Assembly (NCBI RefSeq): GCF_003324185.1
Contig: NZ_PXUP01000007.1
Coordinates: 62,001-126,000, forward strand
Origin: Faecalibacterium prausnitzii
Lineage (GTDB): Bacteria > Bacillota > Clostridia > Oscillospirales > Ruminococcaceae
Direction of reading: 5' to 3'
DNA length: 64,000 nucleotides
The position numbers were made by a program, and so were the translations under genes. A model generated the notes under the pieces. It did not search any database, had not been told where the DNA came from, and saw nothing but the letters and a program-made list of their open reading frames with translations. Of the stretch, positions 29,781 through 37,751 are shown in pieces (position 1 is the stretch's first letter; each line of letters begins with the position of its first letter).

Positions 29781-30626
29781 TCACTGCTTGATAGGAAGGC
29801 TCCTAGAGCGGCTGGAGCCGTTGTAGGTGCGCAGGATCAGCATCATATATTTGTAGCTGACCGTGCCGCTCAGAGATTTCTCGTCGTTTACCAACGTCAT
29901 GGGATGAACAGTGTGCAGCCGCTTGACCAGACGCTCCGGGTCATACTCGCCCTGATACAGAGCCACAAAGCGAACCATGCCCTGCAGGATGCCGGAGCGG
30001 AGGGAATCGGGGTCACCCTCCCAGCCCTTTGCCAGCATGGTCAGGGCTTCTTTGTAGAGGTCTGCGCCGTAGGTCTTGTACTCCTTGAATGCCGTGCGGA
30101 TGCAGATGATCTTCCACGGGGCACGGTAGCTGTCCAGACCGAGCTGCAGACCGGTGCTTTCGGTGGCTTTCACAAATGCGAGAGATTCCGGGTCTTTGCC
30201 CACCAAAGCGGCGCGCAGCTCTGCGCCAGCGGTCAGCGGCGTGGAAACGCCCGTCTGCCGGGAAAACAGCATGGCTTCTTCTTCCTCTGTCAGTCCCTCG
30301 TACACTTTGCAGATAATCGGAAGATCCTGCCCGCCGTTCATCGCCCGACGGGTCACGATGGTATGCTGACCGTCAAAGACGAAGTAGTGACCGTCCCGGT
30401 AGCTGACCTTGGGCGGGTTGGCGATCAGCTCGGTGAACTCTGCCGACATCTTTTCGACATTGGGAATGTTCAGCTTGCGCTGATATTCCGCAGGGATTTC
30501 GAGAAAGGCACTGTTGATGACCTTTTCTTCGTAAGGCCGCTGAGCGAAAAGGGCTTCGATGATTGCTTCATCGGTGATTTCGGGCATGATCTCAGGCATG
30601 GTGCTGACACAGTTCATATTCTTCAT
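29781..30626 (-). CDS. ParB/sulfiredoxin-like protein (DUF6551-like)
   Basis: A 281-residue protein. The N-terminal region has YFVFDGQHTIVTRR, the ParB-type motif in which a DGxHR-like loop binds nucleotide or DNA, followed by an all-helical part with AMLFSRQTGVSTPLTAG. Such proteins are frequent in Firmicutes integrative elements; their role is unclear (partition, replication or regulation). The start overlaps the preceding stop (ATGA) with GGAGG upstream, so it is cotranslated with the other ParB-like gene. Confidence 0.65.
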   Translation of the reverse strand: MKNMNCVSTMPEIMPEITDEAIIEALFAQRPYEEKVINSAFLEIPAEYQRKLNIPNVEKMSAEFTELIANPPKVSYRDGHYFVFDGQHTIVTRRAMNGGQDLPIICKVYEGLTEEEEAMLFSRQTGVSTPLTAGAELRAALVGKDPESLAFVKATESTGLQLGLDSYRAPWKIICIRTAFKEYKTYGADLYKEALTMLAKGWEGDPDSLRSGILQGMVRFVALYQGEYDPERLVKRLHTVHPMTLVNDEKSLSGTVSYKYMMLILRTYNGSSRSRSLPIKQ

Positions 30627-31666
30627 AGCAGTTCCTCCATCTTATCTTCCAGATTTTTCAGGTAGTCTCTCAATTTCTGAATCGTTCGTCCTACGGATGC
30701 ACGGTTCTCTGCATCGGACAGAATGTCGGGATATTCCCGGAAAACGCTTTCCCAGCGGCGCATCATACTGTTGGCGGCTCCCGATACTTCGCAAAGCATC
30801 GCTGTACCATCGGCAAGTCGTTTGGGTACATAGCGGCTGTTTGCGATTTCAAGAATCTGCTGACGGTCGATTTTCAACGGTTCATTCACTCTTTGTGGAA
30901 AAGTCTGCTCCTGCGGAGCCGGAGTGTGAACCAGTTCTTCGTCCGTGCATTCTTCTTCGGATGTACTGGCATTGGGCAGCGGTGCAGCTACGGCTGGGGG
31001 AGTTTTCAGCTTTTGTGTAGGCGGTTTTGGGGGCTTCGGCTTGCAGATCTCAGCCACCAGAGCCGGACGATCTTCGGGAGGTGCACGGGCAACGGATGCG
31101 ATCTCAGCGGCTGTTGGTTTCACCTCGCCGGAAAGAACTTTCTGCCGTGTGCCGGGAACAGCTTCTTCGGCAGCGTCCAAACCTTTAGCATAATGTTCGG
31201 CTTCAATCACATACGTTCTTCCTACACCGCTTTCCGCAGCGACTTTATAACAGGTTTTGGGTGCACCGATCAGGTTACGCTTTCCGTAACCTGATTTTGC
31301 AGCAGGACTTTTTCTATCACCGCCGTTGGCGCATTTCTCAGCTTCATACTGCTTACCGATAAGGTACTTCTTCTGTTCCGGGGTAAGGTTGCGTCGCCCT
31401 AGCTGGTTTTTGCAGATCCAGATAATTGCTTCATAGCGGTTTGCAAACGCTTTCTCATGAGTGGTAAAAGGGATCTCCGGGTGCTTCTTAGCGATGGTGA
31501 AGCGGTTGTGTCCATCCACAATCAGCCCTTCCCATACGATGATAGGGTTGATGATACGGCCATCTCGCAGGATGTTAGCTTCAAGCTGGTTCAGCTCCTC
31601 AAAGGTGAGCGGCGGGATCTTGCCCTGAAACTCCGGGTCGATCTTAAGCGCATTCAGATTCATCAT
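30623..31666 (-). CDS. ParB N-terminal domain protein
   Basis: A 347-residue protein with a ParB-like N-terminal nuclease/CTPase fold: ILRDGRIINPIIVWEGLIVDGHNRF (motif about 30-55 holds the conserved DGHNR), then helix-turn-helix-like helices. The middle (about 205-275) is Pro/Lys-rich linker, and a helical C-terminus may dimerise. The start at 31666 is preferred (AAGGGA upstream); a longer frame would extend into the zinc-ribbon gene. Likely role: regulation or partition of the element. Confidence 0.7.
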   Translation of the reverse strand: MMNLNALKIDPEFQGKIPPLTFEELNQLEANILRDGRIINPIIVWEGLIVDGHNRFTIAKKHPEIPFTTHEKAFANRYEAIIWICKNQLGRRNLTPEQKKYLIGKQYEAEKCANGGDRKSPAAKSGYGKRNLIGAPKTCYKVAAESGVGRTYVIEAEHYAKGLDAAEEAVPGTRQKVLSGEVKPTAAEIASVARAPPEDRPALVAEICKPKPPKPPTQKLKTPPAVAAPLPNASTSEEECTDEELVHTPAPQEQTFPQRVNEPLKIDRQQILEIANSRYVPKRLADGTAMLCEVSGAANSMMRRWESVFREYPDILSDAENRASVGRTIQKLRDYLKNLEDKMEELL

Positions 31667-31889
31667 CAAACCGTCCCTTCTTAAAGTAGGTGGATTTCGG
31701 GCTGCTGGGCTGGATGTAGTAGTCGTAACCGAAGTTGGTCTGGCAGTAGGTGCAGGGTTCCTTGGTGAGCTGGTAGGGGTCTGCACGGCGGACACGGATG
31801 CCACGGGTGTTCCGAAAGGCATTCAGGCAGCGGGGGCAGAGGGTGGTCAGGGTCGATTCGTCAGTCTTGTGGGTAAAAGTACGGCTCAT
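31644..31889 (-). CDS. Small zinc-ribbon protein
   Basis: An 81-residue protein with two CxxC knuckles, CPRC and CTYC, about 30 residues apart, in a basic context, suggesting zinc and nucleic-acid binding. GGAGGT lies seven bases before the ATG at 31889. It overlaps the start of the ParB-like gene by 23 bases and is the first gene of the minus-strand unit running to the recombinase. Confidence 0.7.
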   Translation of the reverse strand: MSRTFTHKTDESTLTTLCPRCLNAFRNTRGIRVRRADPYQLTKEPCTYCQTNFGYDYYIQPSSPKSTYFKKGRFDDESECA

Positions 31890-31931
31890 AGTCAATACCT
31901 CCGTGTCATTAGAATAATATTCGGTATGGAA

Positions 31932-31976
31932 AAAGCCCACTGCCTTGATTCAGAAGAATCCCGGTGGTGGGCTTTG
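31932..31976. other. Hairpin in the element's control region
   Basis: AAAGCCCAC and GTGGGCTTT flank a short loop about 45 bases before the zinc-ribbon gene start. It may be an attenuator or part of a transfer origin. The region 31977-32250 shows no gene. Confidence 0.45.
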
Positions 31977-32250
31977 AAGTTTTGCTTTAAGTTTTTCCAA
32001 CCTATTTGTCCTCGACGCCCGTTGGATTTGGAATGCACCTCGGTGAGGGGGACTGCACCCTTCCTCTCATTGGCTTTTCAGCCACCCCGCCTTCTTTATG
32101 GCCGGGCCGCGAATTACGGAAGTTTCATTGTTTTGTCCGAGGGAATGATATTCAATTTTCAAGGTACGGCTTCCAGCTTTGGGCTTCTCCCCGTCTGGGG
32201 TGTTGCCCTTGCTGTGACAATAGTTTATCGTAGAAACACTGTCTTTTTAA

Positions 32251-32319
32251 GGAACTGGTAGTTCCGGTTTTGCCACTTTTTTGAGCGGATTTTTCTCGAA
32301 AATCGGAACTACCAGTTCC
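32251..32319. other. Pair of inverted 15-bp dyads
   Basis: GGAACTGGTAGTTCC (32251-32265) and GGAACTACCAGTTCC (32305-32319) are each palindromic with a 3-base centre and are also exact complements of each other, so the stretch can form two small hairpins or one long 16-bp stem. It lies in a gene-free part of the element between two oppositely controlled units. Candidates are a regulator operator pair or a transfer-origin structure. Confidence 0.6.
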
Positions 32320-32350
32320 GGTTTTTCGTAGATGCGTCAGAAAAAATGGC

Positions 32351-32390
32351 AAAAAAAAAAGAAGCCGAGAATCGCTTCTCGACTTCTTTA
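32351..32390 (-). terminator. Terminator after the XRE gene
   Basis: Minus strand: stem GAAGTCGAGA / TCTCGGCTTC followed by ten T. Confidence 0.88.
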
Positions 32391-32396
32391 TGGTGG

Positions 32397-32723
32397 TTAT
32401 GCAGATGCATCCAGCTCATCAATAAGGCTGTTCAGCTTACTTTTGAAATTCTGGATATTCTGATTCTGCTTCTTGATCTGCGCATTCAACTCCCTTTCCC
32501 GTGGAGTGTCCAATACGCCCAGAATCAAAAAATCTAAGGTGGTGTTCAGTGAAATGGCTACTTCTACCAACAAATCTATGGAAGCAGTGCCTTCCCCTCG
32601 CTCGATCTTTCCCAAATGGCGGTCGCTGATATTCAGCTTTATGGCAAATTGCTCTTGCGTTAAGCCTTTGGTTTTGCGCAGCTGCTGGATGCGTTTTCCT
32701 GTGATGTAAGAATCAAAGTACAT
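32397..32723 (-). CDS. XRE-family regulator with C-terminal coiled coil
   Basis: A 108-residue protein. The helix-turn-helix covers about 10-65 (LRKTKGLTQEQFAIKLNIS and IERGEGTASIDLLVEV), and the C-terminus is a heptad-like helix rich in Gln, Asn and Leu, probably for dimerisation. The start at 32723 overlaps the end of a small upstream frame. Likely a repressor of element functions. Confidence 0.8.
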   Translation of the reverse strand: MYFDSYITGKRIQQLRKTKGLTQEQFAIKLNISDRHLGKIERGEGTASIDLLVEVAISLNTTLDFLILGVLDTPRERELNAQIKKQNQNIQNFKSKLNSLIDELDASA

Positions 32724-32856
32724 AAGCCAGCCCTCCGACCATGCAAGAGTGCAGCCACAGGCCACACCACAGGGTCAGAGCGCAGGAATACAGTCGGTAT
32801 CGAGCCATAATCTGGCTGCCGGGGCTGGGTTCGTACTCAATCAATCTCGTTTTCAT
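32713..32856 (-). CDS. Small hydrophobic protein, unknown
   Basis: A 47-residue frame starting MKTRLIEYEPSPGSQ with AAGGA upstream, then a Cys/Leu/Trp-rich hydrophobic half. Its end overlaps the XRE start by 11 bases, suggesting translational coupling. The sequence is too short for recognition; it could be a leader peptide rather than a functional protein. Confidence 0.45.
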   Translation of the reverse strand: MKTRLIEYEPSPGSQIMARYRLYSCALTLWCGLWLHSCMVGGLAYVL

Positions 32857-32986
32857 GTTTCTTCGTCCTTTCTTTGTCGATGATGGCAAGGCGGGCGGAG
32901 CATGGAAAATGCACGATGCACTCTCCATGATAGTAAAAGGGATAAATCCCTATTGCTATCCATGATAAAAAAGGAAATACGGCTGT

Positions 32987-33307
32987 TTACGGCATGGTAC
33001 TCAGCAAATGAACTACTGCTTCTTTTTGCTCTGGACGCAACGCAGACCATTTTTCAAGCATTTCTGCCTGTTCATGAGTAAGTACAACAGCTTCCCGTTC
33101 GCCGGATTCAACCACTGAGAAAAATTCTGTCAATGTGATTCCGAATGCATCACAGATTTTCAGAAGCGTTGGTATAGTAGGGACGATGTCCTTTCTGTAC
33201 CATGAGGAAATGGTAGTTGGCTTGATTCCAGCGTGAGATGCCAAATCATAATTCGACCAGTGCCGAGCTTCACGGTAAGATGTTATCGTGTCCAAGACAT
33301 TTTTCAC
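32987..33307 (-). CDS. XRE-family regulator
   Basis: A 106-residue protein with helix-turn-helix at about 10-60 (ASHAGIKPTTISSWYRKD, LLKICDAFGITLTEFF) and a short helical C-terminus. It starts with GTG; GAGGAGG lies seven bases upstream, which decides this start over longer frames. It faces away from the 33524 gene, and a perfect palindrome lies in that gene's promoter, so it may control both. Confidence 0.85.
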   Translation of the reverse strand: MKNVLDTITSYREARHWSNYDLASHAGIKPTTISSWYRKDIVPTIPTLLKICDAFGITLTEFFSVVESGEREAVVLTHEQAEMLEKWSALRPEQKEAVVHLLSTMP

Positions 33308-33461
33308 CGAAAAGCCTCCTCTGCCGTAAAACTTGCGCTCATTATACCGTAGAAAAAGAAAAATTATAATCCTTTTAGACGTACATTCGCGACGACTTTC
33401 GGGCATACCGGATAAGCTTTGCATTGGCAGTTGAAAACGGCTCAGGTTACCTATTGCAATT

Positions 33462-33491
33462 CTGACAATTTGGAAATATACTTATAAGTAT
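33462..33491 (+). promoter_or_regulatory. Promoter with palindromic operator candidate
   Basis: CTGACA at 33462 with TATAAG/TAAGTA near 33483-33490. The -10 region is inside a perfect 14-bp palindrome ATACTTATAAGTAT (33478-33491), a likely operator for the divergent XRE repressor. Confidence 0.5.
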
Positions 33492-33523
33492 CAAATTATT
33501 TCACTGTATGGGAGGAAATTATT

Positions 33524-33859
33524 ATGGCAAGACCCAAGGGGAGCAAGAATAAGGACCATATTGTAAAGGCCAGCGTTGATTATGCGGCTGTCGTTGCAGA
33601 AAAGGCCGCTGCGAAAGAGAAAATCGAATCTGAGGTTGCTTCACTGAATGCAAATTTCGATGATCTGAAGATGCAGCTGAAAGCCAAGAAAGCAGAATTG
33701 AAAGCCGCCACCAAGGAGCTTACCAAAGCCGAAAACAAAAAAGCTGCCGCCGAAGCAAAGGCAGCAGAAGAAGCAAAGAAAGGCGAAGCAGAAGATGTGC
33801 TGAAGAAGTTGCTGGCCAGCGGTATGACGGCTGAGGAAATCCTTGCAAAACTCCAGTAA
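33524..33859 (+). CDS. Lys/Ala-rich coiled-coil protein, unknown
   Basis: A 111-residue protein beginning MARPKGSKNK, an AT-hook-like basic start, followed by a long charged coiled coil (about 25-85) and a terminal helix GMTAEEILAKL. GGGAGG lies before the ATG. Not recognised beyond this; the basic start and coiled coil suggest a DNA-associated structural or regulatory protein of the element. Confidence 0.65.
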   Translation: MARPKGSKNKDHIVKASVDYAAVVAEKAAAKEKIESEVASLNANFDDLKMQLKAKKAELKAATKELTKAENKKAAAEAKAAEEAKKGEAEDVLKKLLASGMTAEEILAKLQ

Positions 33860-33865
33860 TGCAAC

Positions 33866-34066
33866 ATGGGGGCAAGTAAACATATCTGCCCAAACTGCGG
33901 GCGCAAGATGAAACAGCAGTTCATGGGGCTATTCCATTGCAAGTGTGGGACAAGCTGGAAGCGTGACATAGGTTTCTTTGAGCGAACCCCGGATATGATA
34001 TTTGCGCTGGAATGCAAAAAGGTTGGTTGCAAGATAAAGCAGCTGCCTGTAATACGGTACAAATAA
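33866..34066 (+). CDS. Small zinc-ribbon protein
   Basis: A 66-residue protein with CPNCG and CKCG plus two further Cys (ECKKVGCK), a four-cysteine ribbon with basic surroundings. It follows the coiled-coil gene by six bases without a clear ribosome site, so it is probably coupled to it. Function unknown. Confidence 0.55.
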   Translation: MGASKHICPNCGRKMKQQFMGLFHCKCGTSWKRDIGFFERTPDMIFALECKKVGCKIKQLPVIRYK

Positions 34067-34084
34067 GAGAATGCCCACTGGCTT

Positions 34085-34138
34085 TGAACTGCACCCCATT
34101 TGTTAGACAGTATGGTATACTGTTTAGGAAATGGGGTG
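34085..34138 (+). mobile_element. Probable end of an IS3/IS150-type element, remnant
   Basis: TGAACTGCACCCCATTTGTTAGACA resembles in layout the IS150-type terminal repeat and promoter (positions 34085-34109, key CTGCACCC and TTAGACA), followed by an inner dyad ACAGTAT/ATACTGT, TATACT and AAATGGGGTG. No transposase frame follows, so only the end survives. The resemblance is from memory. The remaining gap to 34311 holds nothing recognised. Confidence 0.35.
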
Positions 34139-34311
34139 TTTTTGTATCCGACTGGAAACAGCTGTGAGGGGCATCCATACCAGTACATTCGGGTCTTTCC
34201 CGAATTTTGTGTAAAGTCCAGACAGCTATAAAGTAAGAGTAATTTTATGCCGAATGCGATTTATAATAGCTGCTATGCCCCGATACCGTGAAGTCCTGCA
34301 CCTTCAATATA

Positions 34312-34346
34312 ACAAAAGCCACCGGTCAGGACAAAACTGGTGGCTG
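34312..34346 (-). terminator. Terminator after the sugar kinase gene
   Basis: Minus strand: AGCCACCAGT...ACCGGTGGCT stem followed by a TTTT stretch. Confidence 0.75.
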
Positions 34347-34364
34347 CAAGAAAGCTGATTCAAA

Positions 34365-35306
34365 TTAAAACGTGCAAAGCCGCTTAACAGGGGTAAGCGG
34401 GAATCTTTTTTCCACGCCTGCCATGGTGCACATTTGCGTGCCGGGCAGTTCCAGAGAAGCGTGTGCACAGGAAACTGCCATTTTAAGCAGCTGATCTCCT
34501 TGGGTGTGCTGTTCGGCAATCGCATAGGCAAAGCCGGACACCATGGAATCGCCCGCACCCTGAACGCCTTTTACATCGACAGAAACAGGTTCCGAATACC
34601 ATGCAGCTTCCGGTGTGACCAGCAGCGCACCCTTTTCGCCAAGAGAAACTGCGCCGTAGGCAATGTTGTGCTCTATGAGGATTTGACGATAGCTTGCGCA
34701 GAACTCCTGCGTTACACTGGGATGAACGCCGAAGGTGGCATAGTATTCTTCTTCGTTGGGTTTAATCAGAACAGGAGATGCCTCCATTCCGTTCAGAAGC
34801 AGCGGCCCCGATGCGTCCAGAATAAAGGGCACGTCATATTCCTGTGCGCTTTTGCCAAGTTCATAGTAGAAGTCGTCAGGAAAGCCCGGTGGCACACTGC
34901 CGCCAAGGATCAGCACCGATGTTGTGGGCAGAACATTTTTGACAGCGCGAATAACATCCACGGCAGTTTCGGGATGTAGAGGAGTGCCCTTTTCGTTGAA
35001 CTCCGTCATGCAGCCCGTAGATGTTTCAAACAGCTTGATATTGATACGGACATTTCCGGGGACGGGGATAAGCTCTGCATCCATATCTCTTTGCTTGAAG
35101 AAATCCGCTGCTTCTCCATCTGAATGGCTCAGGCAGACGCTTTTGACCGGCATTCCAAGCTGGGTAAGTGCCAGCGAAACATTGATGCCCTTGCCGGAAA
35201 AGTCGCAGATCGTTTTCTGGACACGATGGCTATGACCAAGGTTGACGGAATCCACCTGAATCGTGCGGTCAATGCAGGGATTCGCAGTAACAGTTGTAAA
35301 GTGCAT
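34365..35306 (-). CDS. lacC: PfkB-family kinase, probable tagatose-6-phosphate kinase (LacC-like)
   Basis: A 313-residue ribokinase-fold sugar-phosphate kinase. TANPCIDRTIQV at the start and GKGINVSLALTQLG are typical of the LacC/1-phosphofructokinase branch, and VQGAGDSMVSGF carries the catalytic Asp and anion hole. With AgaS and KbaYZ nearby, the expected reaction is tagatose-6-phosphate to tagatose-1,6-bisphosphate. 1-phosphofructokinase is the alternative by family, but no fructose PTS is present here. Confidence 0.8.
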   Translation of the reverse strand: MHFTTVTANPCIDRTIQVDSVNLGHSHRVQKTICDFSGKGINVSLALTQLGMPVKSVCLSHSDGEAADFFKQRDMDAELIPVPGNVRINIKLFETSTGCMTEFNEKGTPLHPETAVDVIRAVKNVLPTTSVLILGGSVPPGFPDDFYYELGKSAQEYDVPFILDASGPLLLNGMEASPVLIKPNEEEYYATFGVHPSVTQEFCASYRQILIEHNIAYGAVSLGEKGALLVTPEAAWYSEPVSVDVKGVQGAGDSMVSGFAYAIAEQHTQGDQLLKMAVSCAHASLELPGTQMCTMAGVEKRFPLTPVKRLCTF

Positions 35307-35364
35307 GGGTTCTCTACCTCCTATCCGGGGAGCATTGTTTCAGCATCCCGGAAACTGGATATGT

Positions 35365-35550
35365 TTATTCTTTTTCACCGGAAGGAATGTCAGTGTACAA
35401 TTCGATCTTACCGCAGGAAGGACAGAATGCCGCTTTTATTTTTTTCTGGTCGCTTTTCTTTTTGATCGTGACCAAGTTAAAGAGCATACCGTTTTCAATC
35501 TTGATCTTGTAATCCAAAACCATTTCAGCATGACAAATTGGACAGTTCAT
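35365..35550 (-). CDS. Small zinc-ribbon protein
   Basis: A 61-residue protein with CPICH near the N-terminus and CPSCG near residue 46, a two-knuckle zinc ribbon around a beta-rich middle. It lies 58 bases before the kinase on the same strand and may be cotranscribed. A hypothetical role in nucleic-acid or protein binding is all that can be said. Confidence 0.6.
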   Translation of the reverse strand: MNCPICHAEMVLDYKIKIENGMLFNLVTIKKKSDQKKIKAAFCPSCGKIELYTDIPSGEKE

Positions 35551-35701
35551 AAAACACCTACTTCCTGACATTTTGATACACCTAGTCTAGCATACAAAAC
35601 GAACGCTGTCTATTGGCGGAACGAAAACGGCTATCATGAGAAAAATAATAAAGGACGCTCTTAAAATCCCGATAGAAAAACAAGATTTTTTGCAGATGAT
35701 A

Positions 35702-35710
35702 TGTTATAAT
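35702..35710 (+). promoter_or_regulatory. Extended -10 promoter
   Basis: TGTTATAAT, an extended -10, lies about 48 bases before the small membrane protein gene at 35758. Confidence 0.6.
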
Positions 35711-35757
35711 AAAAGAAATACAGCACTTGCTGAACGGACGGAAAGGACACCACGATT

Positions 35758-36030
35758 ATGGAAGAAAACAAGAAACCGGAAACTACCTCGCAACAGGATT
35801 CGGCACCCGTGGATTACAGCCACTACATGGGAACGCTGAACCGCATCTACCGCCGCAACAATAACCCCAAAAAGAAGCGGCTGGGGGACGGTATCACCTC
35901 TTTGAAACAAGAGCAGAAGCCCACGGCACCTGCCAAACCGGAAAACGGAAAGAAAGACCACAGCTTCCTGATCACGCTTGCTGTGTCAATCGCCATTATC
36001 CTGATCCTGTGGGTCATCAAAATGTTCTGA
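35758..36030 (+). CDS. Small single-pass membrane protein, unknown
   Basis: A 90-residue protein: a charged, Pro/Lys-rich N-terminal two thirds, then one membrane segment FLITLAVSIAIILILWVI at the C-terminus, as in tail-anchored proteins. AAAGGA precedes the ATG, and it has its own promoter and terminator. It is enclosed by the amino-sugar cluster but on the opposite strand from its neighbours; no family was recognised. Confidence 0.65.
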   Translation: MEENKKPETTSQQDSAPVDYSHYMGTLNRIYRRNNNPKKKRLGDGITSLKQEQKPTAPAKPENGKKDHSFLITLAVSIAIILILWVIKMF

Positions 36031-36037
36031 ATACTAT

Positions 36038-36083
36038 AAAAACTGCCCGGAACGACCTTCTCCTATCGTTCCGGGCAGTTTTA
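36038..36083. terminator. Bidirectional terminator
   Basis: Perfect arms AAAACTGCCCGGAACGA and complement around an 11-base loop; serves the small membrane protein gene and the convergent HPr gene. Confidence 0.85.
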
Positions 36084-36127
36084 GCAGGAGGAATCTGCTA
36101 CCGTGGATGTCAAATCAGATGAGCCAA

Positions 36128-36385
36128 TCAAACGTTCTCGTTCAGGAATGCAGCAATTTCTTCTGCGGCGACGGTCTCATCCTCACCCTCAACCGTGACG
36201 GTGATGGTTTCGCCCTGCTTGATGCCAAGTCCCATGACTGCCATCAGCTTGCGCATATCACAGGTCTTGCCATCCTTTTCAATGGTGACCTTGCTGGCAT
36301 ACTTCTTCGCCAGCTTGACCAGCAGACCGGCGGGGCGGGCGTGGACGCCAAGTTCGTCCTTGATGGTATAAGTAAACTGTTTCAT
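36128..36385 (-). CDS. HPr-family phosphocarrier lacking the regulatory Ser46
   Basis: An 85-residue HPr. Phospho-accepting His15 is in GVHARPAG. Alignment by eye with B. subtilis HPr needs no gaps up to residue 60: where that protein has Ser46 in NLKSIMG, this one has Lys46 in DMRKLMA. It should pass phosphate from enzyme I to EIIA but cannot be phosphorylated by HPr kinase, so it would not take part in CcpA signalling. AAGGAGA precedes the ATG at 36385. It is 46 bases after kbaZ, in the nagA-kbaZ-HPr unit, suggesting a dedicated carrier for this PTS. Confidence 0.92.
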   Translation of the reverse strand: MKQFTYTIKDELGVHARPAGLLVKLAKKYASKVTIEKDGKTCDMRKLMAVMGLGIKQGETITVTVEGEDETVAAEEIAAFLNENV

Positions 36386-36431
36386 GGGTTCTCCTTCATT
36401 TCCTTCTTCTTTAGCGTGTAAAAAGGGCAGA

Positions 36432-37721
36432 TCAGACGGCGCTCTCGTAGTCCAGCATGAACTGCACAATGCCGTCCATAGCCAGCTCACGCGGGTCGAG
36501 CTTCAGCTGACCTTCACGGATCTTGGCATAGCTGATGGGCATATACTGGTGCAGCATATTCATGGGGATGGGGTACTCGCGCAGGTTGTCGAACAGCTTG
36601 TTCATGGCTGCAACGACTTCCGGCTGACCGATGTAGTAGCGGGCACGGTCAGAGTAGCTGTATTTGCGGCACTGTGCCAGATGCTTTTCGTCACCGTGGT
36701 AGTGCTTTTCCCAGTTTGCAGGGGAAGCCAGCATGACCTGATCCAGCGTTTCGATAAAGTTGGCGCGCTTTTCTTCCGGTACCAGTTCCTTCTCCATCAT
36801 GCTCAGAGAGAACAGAGCCTCGCGCAGACCAAAGGTCAGAGCAGGACCGACCTTCAGGATAGCAATACCATCAGTGACCATGTTGTACAGGTCGGTTGCG
36901 GTCTGGTAGTCGGTAGAGTGACCCTCGAAGCAGATGTCGGGGAACTCCTTCAGAGCGGCGCACAGGTCAACGGCTGCGGCAGGGTTGTAGTCGAACACCT
37001 GCTCATCGCCAAATTCCACACCGGGCTGGACAACGACTGCGATAACGTCCTTCATGCCCTCGCCAACGCCTTCCTCAGTCCAGACGCGCTGATAGGTGGA
37101 AACGGTATCACGGAATGCTTCGGGCTTAGTGACAGCCAGCGTATCCTCTGCCTCGGTTGCACCACCGGGGATGGGCACTTCACTGCCGATAACGAACACC
37201 GGGCGCATTGCATCGGGCTTCTCAGCTTTCAGTTCCTCGTAGCCCTTCATAGCAGCCTTGTACAGCTTTGCGCCACGGCGAGCGATGACCTCGGTCTGGA
37301 GCAGACCTTCCGGGTCGTCTGCAACCTTCATGCTGGTATCCAGATGGATCTTGGTAAAGCCGGCGCGTGCATACTGGTAAACCAGTTCCACGGAGTTTTC
37401 CATTGCTTTGGACTCCGGCAGCTTCTGCCAAGTCAGAGGTCCGAGGTGGTCGCCTGCCAGAATCATCATGTTTTCGGGCAGACCGATGTCGCTTGCCATT
37501 TTCAGGACCATCTGGTAGAAATCAGCGGGCTTCATGCCGGTGTAACCGCCAAACTGGTTGACCTGATTGGCAGTTGCCTCGATCAGAACAGGAATGTTGC
37601 GCTCCTTTGCACGGCGCAGGGCGATCTCGATTACCAGTTCGTTGGCACTGCAATAAGAGGGGATGCCGCAGCGAATACCCTCACGGCGCTTATCCATCAT
37701 TTCCTGAAGGGGATGTTTCAT
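36432..37721 (-). CDS. kbaZ: Tagatose-1,6-bisphosphate aldolase, KbaZ/GatZ-type subunit
   Basis: A 429-residue GatZ/KbaZ protein, which stabilises and activates the class II aldolase subunit KbaY. Typical segments are IPSYCSANELVIEIAL, EATANQVNQFGGYTGM and LAGDHLGPLTWQ. The full length is normal for the family. AAGGAG lies upstream of the ATG. It stands between nagA and the HPr gene; the catalytic partner is encoded at 41464-42315. Confidence 0.92.
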   Translation of the reverse strand: MKHPLQEMMDKRREGIRCGIPSYCSANELVIEIALRRAKERNIPVLIEATANQVNQFGGYTGMKPADFYQMVLKMASDIGLPENMMILAGDHLGPLTWQKLPESKAMENSVELVYQYARAGFTKIHLDTSMKVADDPEGLLQTEVIARRGAKLYKAAMKGYEELKAEKPDAMRPVFVIGSEVPIPGGATEAEDTLAVTKPEAFRDTVSTYQRVWTEEGVGEGMKDVIAVVVQPGVEFGDEQVFDYNPAAAVDLCAALKEFPDICFEGHSTDYQTATDLYNMVTDGIAILKVGPALTFGLREALFSLSMMEKELVPEEKRANFIETLDQVMLASPANWEKHYHGDEKHLAQCRKYSYSDRARYYIGQPEVVAAMNKLFDNLREYPIPMNMLHQYMPISYAKIREGQLKLDPRELAMDGIVQFMLDYESAV

Positions 37722-37751
37722 TTCTATTCTCCTTTTTATTGAATCAAGATC

